From Xiphias gladius (lineage: Eukaryota; Chordata; Actinopteri; Istiophoriformes; Xiphiidae): 64,000 nt of DNA. Position numbers and translations under genes: made by a program. The notes under the pieces were generated by a model that was given only the letters and a program-made list of their open reading frames with translations, made no database searches and was not told the origin of the DNA. Shown piece after piece: positions 14,101 to 37,460 of this stretch (positions are counted from its first letter, which is position 1; the number at the start of each line of letters is the position of its first letter). The stretch covers positions 4,227,001 through 4,291,000 of the forward strand of contig NC_053415.1 in NCBI RefSeq assembly GCF_016859285.1. The letters are read 5' to 3'.

Positions 14101-17100
14101 TTTGTCCTTAAGCAAGATATACTGAGCATTTGCTTACCAAAGAACATGGGAATGTCAAGCTTATCCTCCCGATCCACTCGTCTCTTGATCATCACAATGT
14201 AGACTGCGTAAAGTATCGCCCCAGCCAGCGACCACAAAGAACCTTCATAAAAATTTAAAAGTTATTACCTTTGGAAAGAGCGCTTCAAACTATATTAATT
14301 ACACAATAGTGAGGCGGAAGAGTGACAGATACATGTTGTGTCCATGGCTACCTATGAGGCCTTTCTCATCAGGGTTGTCCATGCTGGAGAAACTCACAAG
14401 GGCCACGCCTCCCATGCTAAACAAGGGAGAGATAATACATTAACTGATAGGTAAACAAGGTTATTTTAAGATTGAACCATTTATTTGAAAAAAAAAAAAA
14501 AAAACGGCGAAAAAGAACAACAAAAAAACGTGACACAAAGTACAAAACTGCTACAAAGTTAATATGTTTTACTATATTAAAGTGTTGAAAAAAATTAACA
14601 ACATACACTGACTGCTTTTCTTATGTGAAAGGACTGAACTCCCTTACACTGACTTGTGACCAATATGTGATCAGTTCAATTTAACTTACATTAAATTAAA
14701 CACTATGCACAAAAACTTTGATGAAATTAAAGAAATGCTTTCATGGTATTGTCGATGAGGAGATCAATACCACTATCATGTCTGTGCTAAATAGGAAGCT
14801 AAAACAGCAGCTGCATATCTTAGCACAAGGACCGGAAATGGGAGAAAAACAGCTCGACAAGAGACAAGACAACAGTGATTCTGGCCTTAATCTGTATCAT
14901 TTTGTTTATTTATTTATGTATGCATATGTTTTTTTTGTATTTACAACTATTGTCTGCCATCTGTAAGCCAAATTTCTCTACTCTGCTCTGCAAACACTGA
15001 TCTTCTCTAACTTTCAGCAAGAAAGCTAATAAGGATATTTCCCAAAATGTTGAACTACTCCTCAATATTTCATTAATTAATATTTCAGAACATTAGAGCC
15101 CAAAAACTCTAAAATCTGCACGGGAAATGCTGCAACAGGCCAAGGTGATGGGGTCAATAAATTAATTGTTTTGTGTTCAAATTTTAGATTTTGTTCTGAA
15201 TGTGGTTCTAGAGGAAAGATAAGTACATCACAAAAACAATTTGAGTTTATCCACTGGGGATCATGAATTCTCTATCTATCTGAACCAGGGAATAAGGTGA
15301 TAATATATATTGATATTGGATATAACGAAAACTAGATTTCAACAACTCTTCCAAAGCGGATGCACAGCATTTTAGAGAACTGAAATGTAAAAGTTAAGTG
15401 CGGAGACACATTAGGAAAACACAAACAGCATAAAATAATACATCCACTCATGTAAATATACACTGAGCACTGAAACCTCCCGGCATGCCCTTCTCAACCC
15501 AACTGCCGACACCTTCATTCAGCCCTTACCTCAGAGCCACAGCTAGCAGTTTGGACAAGGTGAAACGGTCGCTGCTATTGCTGGGAAATATGGCTGCTAA
15601 GATGAGCGTAAACAGGCCTGAAGAGGGAAAGGTGGTAGAACACACTTGAATCAGAAAACTGATGATTCAGATAGCTGAGAGCCCAGTCACAGCAGTGGGT
15701 ATACTCTTCTTTAGGTTTAATAAATACACGACCAAACCAAGACGCATTTGTCCCATTTTCCTTCTCACCTTTAAATTGTACTTACTGTTATCAAATTCAT
15801 AGAGAGAGAGTCACCTGAGGTGGATGACAGAATGTTGACAATAGCAACCTGCACGTCGGACAGGGCTTCCTGGTAGGACAGGTTAGCCAGGAACCACTGG
15901 AAGAAAAACAGAGGCAGTGATGTGACATTTTGTACAAGAAGTGGGCAAAATGGAAAAAAAAAATTACAATACAACAGGCCTGTGGTAAATACCAGTTTGC
16001 TGTCTCAGGTTTTAATTCGACTCGCTGGTCAATTTCAATGTGTGCCCAATTTTTTTTTATTTTTTATTTTTTTAAATTGTATTCTAATGTAAGGTTGATA
16101 TCCACCTCTTATACTGCAGAGTTTTAGTTCATACATCAAAATTACAAGATATCAATAATATCAAAAATCAAAAAAACTAGATATAATATGTAATTACCTG
16201 TATATTGTGACAATGTAATAACCACTTTCCTAAAATTTTCAAACCTTGGAATAGACAGTAATTTCCAATCTGCAAGGTCCTTAAGTGATCAAGTTTAGGT
16301 CTATGTCAAATCCTCTGCTTTAATACTTTCCAGAAGTTCTTCTTTGCGCTCAGAGATGATTTGTAGAAAATTAAAAGCAGTTTATCACATTAAATGCCAC
16401 ATGATTAATGACTTTCAGTTTTGGCACTTATGAACCATTACTCTCTGCTCAGTCCCCTAATTCTTATATGCCAAAGGCACATCTTTTAAAGTACAAGCAA
16501 AACGCACTTGTTGCCACCTGACTTGCAAATAACATAAAAAGAATGCTCAAGTGTGTGTTATTAATTATGCTTTCTGAGAAGTGACTACAACAAGGCTTAA
16601 TAACAAAGACAGGTCAAGTGGTGCTGTACAGCTACAGAGACTTCACAAAGTATTCACTTGTTGCACACTTTGTTTTGTTGTAGATTTAAATATAAATGGA
16701 TAAAAATGATTATTTTTTTTTTTTTTATTTAAAGATTTTTTGCAAATTTACTAAAAATCAAACACTGTTTATACCAGCTGCAAAAGTATTCAGACGCTTT
16801 GTTTCTGACACTCCAAATTGTTTTTAGGTGCATCCTCTTTGCTTAAATTATCCTTGAGATGTGTCTAGAACCTGACTGGACTCCACCTGTGGCAAACTGA
16901 ATTGACTGGACATGGTTTACAAAAGGCACAGAGCTGTGTATATAAGGTCCTGCAATTCACACTGCATGTAGGGACAAAAACCAAGCCATGAAGTGCAAGG
17001 AACTCTCTGCACTTAAAACTGTAGTGAGGCATCAGGTATGAAACCATTTCTAAAGCTTTGAGTGTTACCAGCAGCACAGTGGCCTCAATAATTGTGAAAT

Positions 17101-20100
17101 GGAAGAAGTCTGGAACCACCAGGACTCTTCCCAGAGCTGACCGCCCAGCCAAACTGAGTAACTGGGAAAGAAGAGCCTTGTTTAGGGAGGTGACCAAGAA
17201 CCTAACTGTCACTCTAACAGAGCTTCAGAAGCCCTCTGCAGAGATGGGGAACCTGCCAGAGGGACGACCATCTCAGCAGCACTCCATCAATCAGACCTTA
17301 ATGGTGTGAGGAAAATGATTCTCTGGTCTGATGAGACAAAAATTGAACTCTTTGGGCAGAACTCCAATCACTATGACTGTTGAACACCAGGCACTGCTCA
17401 TCACCTGGCTAATACCATTTTCTACGGTGATTTATGGTGGTGGCAGCATCATGATATGGGGGCTTCTCAGTGGCAGGGACAGGGAGACTTGTCAGAATTG
17501 AGTGCATGAATGCAACCAAATACTGAGAGGTCCTTGAAGAAAACCTGCTCCAGAGTGCAGGCGACCTGAGAATGAGGTGACGGTTCACCATCACGCACAA
17601 CAATGACCCAAAGCATACAGCCAAGACAATCCAAAGCTTTTAGAAAACTTCCCCAAGAAGACTCGAAGCTGTAATTGCTGCCAAATGAGATTGATTTTTA
17701 ATAAATTTGCAAAAATTTCTAAAAACAAAAAGTTTGGTTATCATTCAACTTTTCAGTTGTATGAAGCTCTTTAGCCTCTTTTAGCTCATTGTTCTGATTT
17801 AGCAGCCAACAAATATACTTAAACCCTGTTTTCAGCAGCAGCAGGCAGCCGTTTACAAAACATGCTTCCTACCCAGTACCCAAAGTCAGACAGACAAAAT
17901 GAGCGACTAGCTGGTGTACGTTTCGGAAATCTAGCTGCTTTAGAGCAGAGTATTTTTCTCGGGAGTTGGAAAACAAGAATCTGTGAATTCGAGCGGTGGC
18001 TATGTATCTGTTGGATGTTGAACAATAAAACTGTACAGGATGTACAGAAATTTTAAAATAAATCTTTGTATTCTAATACGTGACTTTTATCAATGTTTTT
18101 TCAAACACATTCTTCTTTGTTAGAACAACAGATAAAATTTTCAATTCCATAGTCCACTAAGAGATTCCACTATAATGTGGAATAGAAATTTGTTCATTTA
18201 TTTATTACGTATACTACATAATGCACCAACAAAGGTATTCAACATTTCCCATACTATTACCTCAGTGCTAACAGCACTAAATGTTTATGTCTAAACAAGA
18301 CTTTAATTTAAAAATTACCAATTGAGCATCTTGATTCCTGAATTATTTCTCTTGACTTAGTTTTAGGGTTCATGCCACACAAATGTTGCAAATGACTTTG
18401 TGTATCTACCCGAAAATTACTTTTGAATTTGGTAGTAACATCTCAGTCCCCCAAAATGTTGCTGTTTTTGAAGCTGTCTTCTGCTACATCCCTCTTAAAA
18501 ATAAATTGGGTGCTTTTCATATCTCATCTCTTACACAGCCACAAATTATGTCTATAATTTGATGCAACAACGTAAAATTCAAAGTTGGCATTCAAGCTGG
18601 CTTCCACTCACCACAAAGCAGAAGAAGAAGCTGATTTTGGCCACATCAGTGATGGTTAGCTTGCCCACTGTGCGCAACATGGCTTCGTGGTCCTTGGCAG
18701 CTGGGTAGGACATGCGGGACAACTTGGCCTCCAGAGCTTGAGTAGAGGGTAGCTGACGCACCTCCATGATGTTACTAAAGCGCACTCGGTGCTTTTTGGA
18801 AGCTGCTGGGGGGTAGAAATGGAGAGAGGTGTGAATTAATGGAGGTTTTATTCCAATCCCCAAACACAGAAAATGGAATGTAATTTTGAGGATCCATTTG
18901 CTTTTGCAGCAAAACCATCATTTTATTGAATTACACAAAATATCACGCTTATCCGATGCTAATGCAGACTGGGCTGAAAACAAGCATCATTTTCAAAACC
19001 GGTGCCAAATATATGAAAACCTAAAATTCATACACAACAGAAACCCTAATAAACTGTCTCAGAACCTCTGTTGTGTGGCTTTGGACTCTGGAGGAACCAT
19101 CGCCTGTCAGCCAGCTCCAGATATTGAGGTAATTCACAGCTTTCCTGAAGGACACCACTTACAAAGGGGGTGCATAAGAATCATCAAACTTTTCAATTGC
19201 TCTGCAAAATACAGCTGAGCCAGAGGACAGAAAAATCCTATCGTTCATCATTTTGTTCTTATTATGATGGCATGTGAAAGAAGAGAGACGACATGAGAGA
19301 TAGGACTGTGTCTGAGGGTCGCTGGAAAAGTCAGACAGAGGTTTCTCATGGTCAATATTGTGGCCCTAAACAGTGGTTTGACCTATTTTCATGGCTCAGC
19401 ACTGCCCTCTGTTGTTCAAATTTTAGTACTCATTAATGAGACCAATTTGATGAGGTTATCAAACTCATATCAAAACTTAAACACGTACGCATACTTATTC
19501 AGAAGAGGATACAATGTTGATGCAAGACAATAAATATGCTTCCTGCTTCATTTTTTTTTAAAAGAGAAAACATCATCTATGTACTCACAAGATTCAAAGT
19601 CTCCAATTAGACAATTTGAGTGTTCAGCAGGTACATCCTGGAACTTCACTGGCACATAAAGTGGTTCACTCTGCACAAGAGTGAAAGAGAAAGTCAGACA
19701 TTTATAGTTGTTAGAGTGTTGGCAAACACTGTTGGTAAACCAACCAAAATTCATTTGAGGATTGGTTTACCAATTATTTCTGAAAGCTTTTGTCGGCTCC
19801 CTCCACTGCCAACACAATAGGAAATGGTAAAAAAAAAACAATACATTGCAGGTAGAGTTATAATTTAATCTGCAATTAAACTACGTACCAAACAGTTGTT
19901 CACAGTGATGTCAGGGGTGCAGGGTGCTAAGTAAGCGTCAGCATCAGCAAACTGCAGAAAGACGCAATTCAAACTGTCAACAGACCAACACCAAGAATTC
20001 TGATTCTGACTTTCTGCTAAGTGACTGAGATTCATTTACAATTTTATCATCCCAGGCCCTGAAAAACATTCTCCGGCAGCTTCTAAGTGAGTTTAAAAGC

Positions 20101-21637
20101 AGTTCAATGTGATGATGATATTTAGGCCATTAAAAACCATGATGCATCTGCGTTTTAATAAAAGGAAGCTCAGTCGTCACAGACAAACTATTCTGGCCAT
20201 TTAAAAAGGTCATAAAAGGTCTTTCACAACTTTCTGCTTCTGCTGCAGATTTAGCTGAGAAAATAAAGTCAATAAACCTGACAGAGGGCATGGTTTGTGA
20301 TTGTGTATCCCTAAGGTTGTGAACTGCACTGTCAGATATTTTTGGAGAAAAAAAACATTTTAAACATTTCAGCATACTGCCCCCATGTGGTGAGTGTGGC
20401 TTGACTACTTACAAATGCAGAGTGCCGGCGCTTCAGAGTGCCAGTGCACTGCTGCCGCCAGGGCCGCCACAGCAGGAAACCCAGCAAATACAGCACAAAC
20501 ATGGAGGTCTTGGTGAATGTGCTGAAGAAGGGTTTGTTGTACTCCTGTCGCTTGAAAATGTACTGCAGGAACAATCATCAAGCGGAAACTGTTAGGATAA
20601 CCATTGGTCAACCGGAAAGTCTACACTTTCATGTCTTCAAAGCACCAGGCTTGGTTTCACATTGCTGTGCTCTCAGTTCAAATATGTTTCACCTCAGTTT
20701 CCCCTCTCAGACAGTCCTGTTGATTATTTTCTGTTGTATTTCTGGATTGTCAAGTTAAATATAGTTCTCCCTAGGAACATAGGAGAGTAACAAATTATAT
20801 TTACTCAACCCAATGCAACACTTCATACTTTCAAATCAAATACGTGTAAAAAAGACTCCTTGTACTTCTTATTCCAGTACATTTATGTGATGGATCTAGT
20901 TACTATTTTTTCTTTGTCTAGTTATTTCTTTATTTTTTCCGCAAGACATTTTTGACTGTGAGAAGCTATATGTTTGCAGCCCCCCGTTGTCTTCCATTGC
21001 TAGCTACCTCCAACCACTTCGGTGCTGCTAACCCTGCCTTCTCTTGTAATGGTGCCACTGCTACAAGAAATGAACTGGCATCCATTTAAGATGTTTAAGT
21101 TCAAAACTGTGAAATGTTATGAATGTCTATAGTCTTCAATAACCTGCAGTATATAGGGTAATTTAAATACTTATACTTACACATTAACCCAGGCTTATTT
21201 ACGTTAAAATATGGATTTTGAATTTTTGACTTTCACTTTTTTGGAGTTGCAGTATTAATATTAAGTAAATAAGGATTTGAGTAATTCATCAACCACTTGT
21301 TAGGGGAGAGAAGGGCAAAGTTATGTCATGCATTGGGCTCCAAACAAAAATATAAAGTTCATACCATTGTCTGCTGATCCCAGAACATCTCAGTGCACTC
21401 TGGTTACTGAGTACATCTGCACCCCCTCTCTCATTTCACTCCTATTGTATCATCTTGCAAAGGCAGGTGTGGAAAACTGACTGACTGTGACAAAGTCCTT
21501 ACTGAGGTTAGCTCAGAGGAGGCTACCCAGATGACATCCACGAGCAGGAGTATCACCACCCCCAGGGCCATCCGCCTCCGCTGGCTTGCAGAGCTACCCT
21601 GAGAGCTCATCCGATTCATGATGAATACCCATTCCAT
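9439..21637 (-). CDS. slc35f5: Solute carrier family 35 member F5
   Basis: Multi-pass EamA/DMT-type membrane protein of the nucleotide-sugar transporter superfamily; its substrate is not established. Thirteen coding exons in transcription order: 21637-21503, 20562-20413, 19951-19889, 19670-19589, 18805-18612, 15896-15815, 15617-15530, 14416-14352, 14242-14138, 13215-13056, 12834-12744, 11900-11746, 9520-9439. They total 1452 nt, 483 residues plus stop, in frame at every junction. TM1 is about residues 23-42 ([15 protein letters not shown]) and TM2 follows in exon 2. A polar loop of roughly 100 residues then precedes the main bundle, with [20 protein letters not shown] and [16 protein letters not shown]. 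The soluble tail [19 protein letters not shown] is typical of the family; its last piece sits in an isolated exon 2.2 kb away. Human SLC35F5 has about 40 more N-terminal residues. Here the upstream frame carries a stop and no ATG, so I start at 21637. Confidence 0.95.
11131..11192. repeat. (TG)n microsatellite in slc35f5 last intron
   Basis: A nearly pure TG tract of about 60 bp. It lies inside the intron between the last two coding exons of slc35f5. Confidence 0.95.
13441..14091. mobile_element. MITE-like element with inverted ends, carrying a nested insertion
   Basis: The left end reads TATGCCTCCGCCAGCC. The right end (about 14073-14089) read inward gives TATGCCTCTACGCCAGC, an inverted pair. 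Internal blocks ('ggtcacagtaaccttgacc', 'tcagttcatccttgagtcc', 'gaagaaattccctcaa') match an abundant teleost non-autonomous repeat that I recognise. A foreign piece (about 13535-13710) ending 'ccaataaagctgattctgat' interrupts it and resembles a retroposon 3' tail. The whole lies in a slc35f5 intron. Confidence 0.65.
14985..15055 (-). repeat. Fragment of the 'gggatagttc' teleost MITE
   Basis: A short piece in a slc35f5 intron with 'aactttcagcaagaaagctaata' and 'atatttcccaaaatgtt' blocks. These match the ends of the longer copies near 49.4-49.7 kb and 61.0-61.5 kb. Confidence 0.45.
16635..17745 (+). mobile_element. Tc1-like transposon (salmonid Tss-like family), internally deleted
   Basis: It lies in the large slc35f5 intron. 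The left part ('ttcacaaagtattcacttgt', then 'ccacctgtggcaaactgaat', 'tataaggtcctgcaattcac', 'aaaaccaagccatga') follows the well-known fish Tc1 consensus from terminal repeat through leader. A transposase remnant comes next. The right part has 'gaagactcgaagctgtaattgctgcc' and a 'aataaatttgcaaaaatttct' terminal block that is an inverted partner of about 16735-16770. Compared with a roughly 1.6 kb full element, it has lost internal coding sequence and most of the outer right end. Confidence 0.8.
16987..17660 (+). pseudogene. Tc1 transposase remnant
   Basis: Translated pieces in different frames show the second DNA-binding helix region ([20 protein letters not shown], then a degenerate GRPAKLS-like motif), the first catalytic block [12 protein letters not shown] (about 17318-17355) and a degenerate [11 protein letters not shown]-like block (about 17600-17630). 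Stop codons and frameshifts separate them, and the segment between the DNA-binding region and LWSDETK is deleted. It is non-functional. Confidence 0.8.
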
Positions 21638-22418
21638 CGGGACACTGTTACGAGAGGCATGTACGAACACAAATGTTCAAGTTACTGAAACCTAACATTT
21701 AGAAATCATAATAAATCAATGTCTTTTCTTTGAAAGTGACATTCTGCCAACAGAATTATAGATTCTAACAAGGGAGTACAACAATAGTATAGTCAATAAG
21801 ACAAAATGAGCAAGGGGTATCTCATAAGTCAAAATGCAGAACTCATGCTAATATTGTGCATGATTGCAGTACTGTTTGAAATGACATCCGCAAAGACTCT
21901 AATCACGTAGGACTGTTACAGTGAACACAAAAGCCACTGTCACCCTGAAATCTGTCATACTGTTCAAGAATCAATATTTCCTTCAGGTAAATATCCCGGA
22001 GGCAATACATGGGTAATTAAGTGCAAGATAAGAGACAATAAAAGAACAAAGGCAAGGTATAACTAAAAGACCCTGGCAGAACTGGAAGAAACTTTTTTTT
22101 GATACATTGCAGTACACACCTGTTTACCCACAAAAGTTACACTCTGAAATGTTATCCGTGGGCTTTCCAGATGCAAGCTGGGATTCACTGTACACAGTCA
22201 GGGACACGCGGAGGGAGGGTTGTCAGTTAACAAAATCCTGCCACAGAAGAAAGCAAGAGAGTAATGTTGTGCTATGTTCAAGAACCAATAACTATGACTA
22301 ATGTGACAACGAACCGCAGCGGAAGTGCTACCGCTCTAACAAGAGACGAAACGTGACTCTACAACCACCGAAGACTGACTAACTCACTTACTAAAAACAT
22401 GTTGATATCTCGACTCAC

Positions 22419-22520
22419 CTGAGTGTTAAAGTAAAGCAGAGACAGTGGGCTAAGTGTCAGTTATCTACATGTCAGCTGTGGGTGGCTGGGAACACTGCAG
22501 AGTGCATAGTAAACAGCTAA
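22419..22520 (-). other. Candidate non-coding leader exon of slc35f5
   Basis: A strong minus-strand donor, CTCAG|GTGAGT, ends an exon at 22419. Splicing it to the acceptor before 21644 gives a reading frame with an in-frame TGA and no ATG before 21637, consistent with a 5' UTR exon. Its 5' limit is unknown. A further donor at 22940/22939 (CATTCAG|GTAAAA) could belong to another first exon. Confidence 0.4.
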
Positions 22521-22960
22521 CTGTACCGATGTACAAGTTCTAAGAGTTAGCTTTTAACAGCATCTTTTCCATCTGTAAACGTGCAGCTAGCTATCGTGTT
22601 TGAATCCCGTCAAAGTTCTAGTGGTCAGATGAGCCGTTTCCTCAACCCCTGAAAGCTAGCCAAAACGTTTGCAAGCTAGCTATTTTAGTAGCTATTAATT
22701 TGTTACAGACTGGAGGTCCATAAGTAATGCTTTAGGCAATGTTTCAGTGTAACGGTGACGGTAGTGCATTGGCAGGAGTTGGTTCAGGTCCACCTATTAA
22801 TCCAGTTAACGCTAGCAAGTAACATCTCCGTGCTACGTTTACTTGTTTACCAATGTCAGATAACTAACGTTGACGAGCTAAGCGCTAACAGGTTTGCCAG
22901 CTTAAGCGATCAGATGCTTTATCAAAGTAGTCTTTTTACCTGAATGCGAGGAGGGCTCAT

Positions 22961-24560
22961 TTAGTTTGCGTTTATTATTCACTTGTCCTTTCATATAATC
23001 TGCAAATATCGGTAAATTCAATCAGTTTTTACGTTATACTATTGACAGCCCAATGGTTGTAAACATTAGCACACCCCGCCCTCCTCCTTATCAGGTGACA
23101 TCATTTATTCGGTGCAGAGACTTCTGGGATATGAAGTGGCGAATATTGTCATGCACTTCTTAAAAACTTCCTTTATATTAATTGTGTCAATATAAACACT
23201 AAGTTGTGCACATAGACCGTATACATATTCAATAGCTAGATAACTGACATTGCTGTGTGTAGTTATATAGAGCTACAGCTGAAGATTTTGACATGAGGAA
23301 AAAGATTTCTGATATTTCTTACGTACATCCATAAACTATTCTTCTTTTTGTGTTAGTGTTAATAAAAACAATGAAATATGTGAAATTTTACTAGAGGTTA
23401 TGTAGCCTATAACTATAGCGATGAGAACCATTTGCAGTTTCAAACGGGACAAATGACATGGCTGTACTAACTTAAGCATAAATACAAAGGACAACTGCAT
23501 TCAACACAAAATCAGTATTCAGTAGAGAATGATTAGATTTTTTACGTTTGAACAACTGAGATGGCGTAGCTTGCTGTATACTTAGAAATACAGGATTCTG
23601 ATTCTGCTGGATCTTCTATTCAAGTAAATTACACTTGCAGAACATGATTTTCACACACATTCAAAGAATTAAATCATGGAAAACCTACTCTCTGTGTCTT
23701 TTAGTTTCGTCCTCATAGTTCATGTTAGTACAGTAGAACAAACTGCCATGTTGCTGAACTAAAAAATACATCAGTTTTGAATGCATTCGCCCAGTGAATT
23801 ATAGCCTACTGCCTTAGTGATGACAGACAAGATTTCCCTTTCAAATCTCCTTTCTAATATTTTAGGCAGGAAAACGTGCAGATCACTATCGAGACAGAAA
23901 TGAAATATAAAGAAAGTGACAGGGCAGTGACCTCGTTCACTGGATCCTAAAGTATTCGGTGTAGAAGGGGTCCAAGTTCCAGGACCAGGGACTCAGTGTT
24001 GATAATTTTATTGTATATTCTGGTAATTGCCTTAACTGTCATAAAATAAGCGAATATTGTTTCTTGACACCATCACAGTAATAGTATCTACTGAATTAAA
24101 ATCTTTCCACAGTTTAGTTTGAAACCTTGTTCAATTTTATTGTTGATACAATATTTGTCTGATATTATCCATGCCTTTTTCAGTCCAAGTAACAAAAAAT
24201 TATCTGAAATTTTTAATTGGGAGAATATATTTTCATGAACTGATGTAATTTTCTCATTATTAAAATTAGTTTTTATTAAGGACTTCCAAATCAACCCTGA
24301 ATTTATTTTCTCTCCAGTCCACTTAATTGTGTTTTATCATCTAGAGAATTTTTCAAAACCCCTAAAGCACCTTTTTGAATCAGAGACTGTTAGAAACTGA
24401 AGACTTTCTTATGATACATATTTTTAAATAATAACAAAAATATCCCTAAAAAAATATACTGTAGGCTAAATTTTTTTCTGTAATCGCAGGCAGGTGCTCG
24501 ATGTCTCCAGCAGGTGGCTGCAGCCTCTGTGCTGTGCGGTCACCAACAGTAGAAGAAGAG
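22961..24560. other. Intergenic region between divergent slc35f5 and sympk
   Basis: About 1.6 kb separates the two divergently transcribed genes and should hold both promoters toward its edges. The middle is AT-rich and shows no coding frame. I see no convincing TATA box. A piece with 'tctccagcaggtggctgc' (about 24500) looks like a fragment of a dispersed fish repeat. Confidence 0.5.
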
Positions 24561-24583
24561 CAGCAGCGCTTTTTGAATTAAAC

Positions 24584-24631
24584 ATGGCCGCTTCCTTTAT
24601 GGGCGAGAAGAGTGGATTTAGTCCTCATTGA
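24584..24631 (+). other. Upstream ORF (15 codons) in the sympk leader
   Basis: An ATG at 24584 opens a 15-codon frame ending in TGA at 24631. It lies in the probable first non-coding sympk exon, which appears to end at the donor GTAAGT starting at 24726. A second short uORF, five codons in good context (gaccATGG), lies at 25093-25110 just before the main start. Both depend on the leader exons being as inferred. Confidence 0.4.
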
Positions 24632-25128
24632 CCACGTTAAAACTTCTACATGAATACGTTTGTCACATTAGCCGCATTCAGTTGTTGTTGTTGTTGTTAC
24701 GACGAAGCATCGAGTCTGTTTAGCTGTAAGTAGCTATGACATGTCTGTTAGTATAATGTCACAACAGCTCGCAGGGTTAGCATTGCGGTTAGCATGGTGC
24801 TAGTGCGCTGACTAGTTAGCTGAGAGCAAAGTGTTGTTGATTGTGATACTTAGCGTCAAAGCCTTGTTATTTCCAGCGTTATAACTAGTAACTTTTACTG
24901 TTAAGTAGGGTAGAAATATCTTGCAGTTGTGTCTAATGTCATTATCAGTAACGTGTATCACGTCAACTCAAACCTCACACTTGCTAACAAACCGAGCGCC
25001 ATTGTAATAAAACTTGGAGGGTTGTGATATTAATAACATCCGCAATTATATGTTAACAGAGGTCCCAGTGTTTAGTAGCATTTTTGAAGACCATGGTATC
25101 TACAAAGTGAGGGAAGCAGAGCACCATT

Positions 25129-36297
<11,169 letters not shown>

Positions 36298-36320
36298 CTG
36301 CTCAAGACACATGCACTCAA

Positions 36321-36326
36321 AATAAA
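36321..36326 (+). other. Candidate sympk polyadenylation signal
   Basis: AATAAA 24 bases after the sympk stop codon. Further AATAAA motifs lie near 36495 and 36776, so alternative 3' ends are possible. Confidence 0.45.
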
Positions 36327-36329
36327 TGA

Positions 36330-37220
36330 AAAATTCTGTCCCCTGTAAATGGTCAACAGTTTTTTCAGGATACTTGTCAAGAAAAATCTTTTTTTTTTTT
36401 GTATTTGTAGAAAAGAGGTTTTGAGGAAATAAGTACAAGTTAAATTTGTGTATGAAAGCATTCCATATGCCCTTATGTCATGACAAGTTGGCAAATAAAT
36501 CAACAAAACACTGGTTTTCTGTCTGCTTCAAATGTTTGTTTTTTTTGTACCCCTACTGCCTTATGGTTCAGAATGAATCTACCAGTTGCATATTAAAGAT
36601 CATGGAAAACAACCTTTGGGTTGAAAGACGGTGTGTCATCAGTATGTATGCAGCATGTTAAATCTTGAAAGAAAGTGTCAACAATTTTTAAAAAAGGTGC
36701 AAGAACACCTAGTGGACACCCTGCTGATATGGATATATGTGTATTAGTTTGCAGCAAAAGCAAAATGTGTATAATTAAATAAAGAAAAAGTTGTGAGAGA
36801 TGGCTAATGAAACTATACTGTACAACTGGGTTCTGTTCCAAAGGGTTCCAGGTATTGTTTGCTGGCTTTGGATACAAATGGCTTTCTTGATGAGAACTAT
36901 GCCATACAATACAAGTTTGAAAAATGCAAAACGGGCCGTTTTGCTTAGTTGTGTAGTCAGTTTGGTGATAACTTCTCACTTGTAAGTGTATGTATTTTAT
37001 TTTTATAGTTTATGGCTATAAAGTTAAGTGGCACAATAAGTTTGCACGTGCAAAGACACACATTTATTTTCTTCCACAACAGCCGGCCTACCCCTGATAA
37101 TATGCCTGAACACCATCATATAGATCTTTTGATATAAATCATTGTCATCACCGGTTCCTTTATTATCTAACCAAAATGTTAACCTACGCTTGTTTTCCTG
37201 TGAAATGACCGGAAGAAGTA
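36330..37220. other. sympk 3' flank; no gene seen
   Basis: AT-rich sequence between sympk and the nucleotidyltransferase gene, probably including the distal sympk 3' UTR. Short open frames on both strands show no recognisable similarity. Confidence 0.5.
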
Positions 37221-37229
37221 CTACTTTTA

Positions 37230-37460
37230 TTTTGTAAATCTCAACTGGAAGCGCTTTAAACCCGAAGCTAGTCTCGCGTAACCAGGATTCTGACTTTTGG
37301 TTAGACGGCTGACCTCGCGAGAGGAGTCCAAAACCTGCGCCGTGCGATGTTTCCCAACTCCTTTACCGCCCCGCGCCAGAAACTTCCAACCGTGATATCG
37401 TAGCCAAGCCACCACGTACCCCCCGGATAACAACCGCGCGGCGCTTCCTGTTCAGTGCAA
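37230..37460 (+). promoter_or_regulatory. CpG-rich promoter region of the nucleotidyltransferase gene
   Basis: The 200 bases before the ATG at 37461 are much richer in G+C and CpG than their surroundings (for example 'gacctcgcgagagg', 'ccgccccgcgcc', 'ccgcgcggcgc'), as expected of a CpG-island promoter. No TATA box is evident. The palindromic TCGCGAGA-type motif near 37315 is a known element of housekeeping promoters. Confidence 0.5.
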
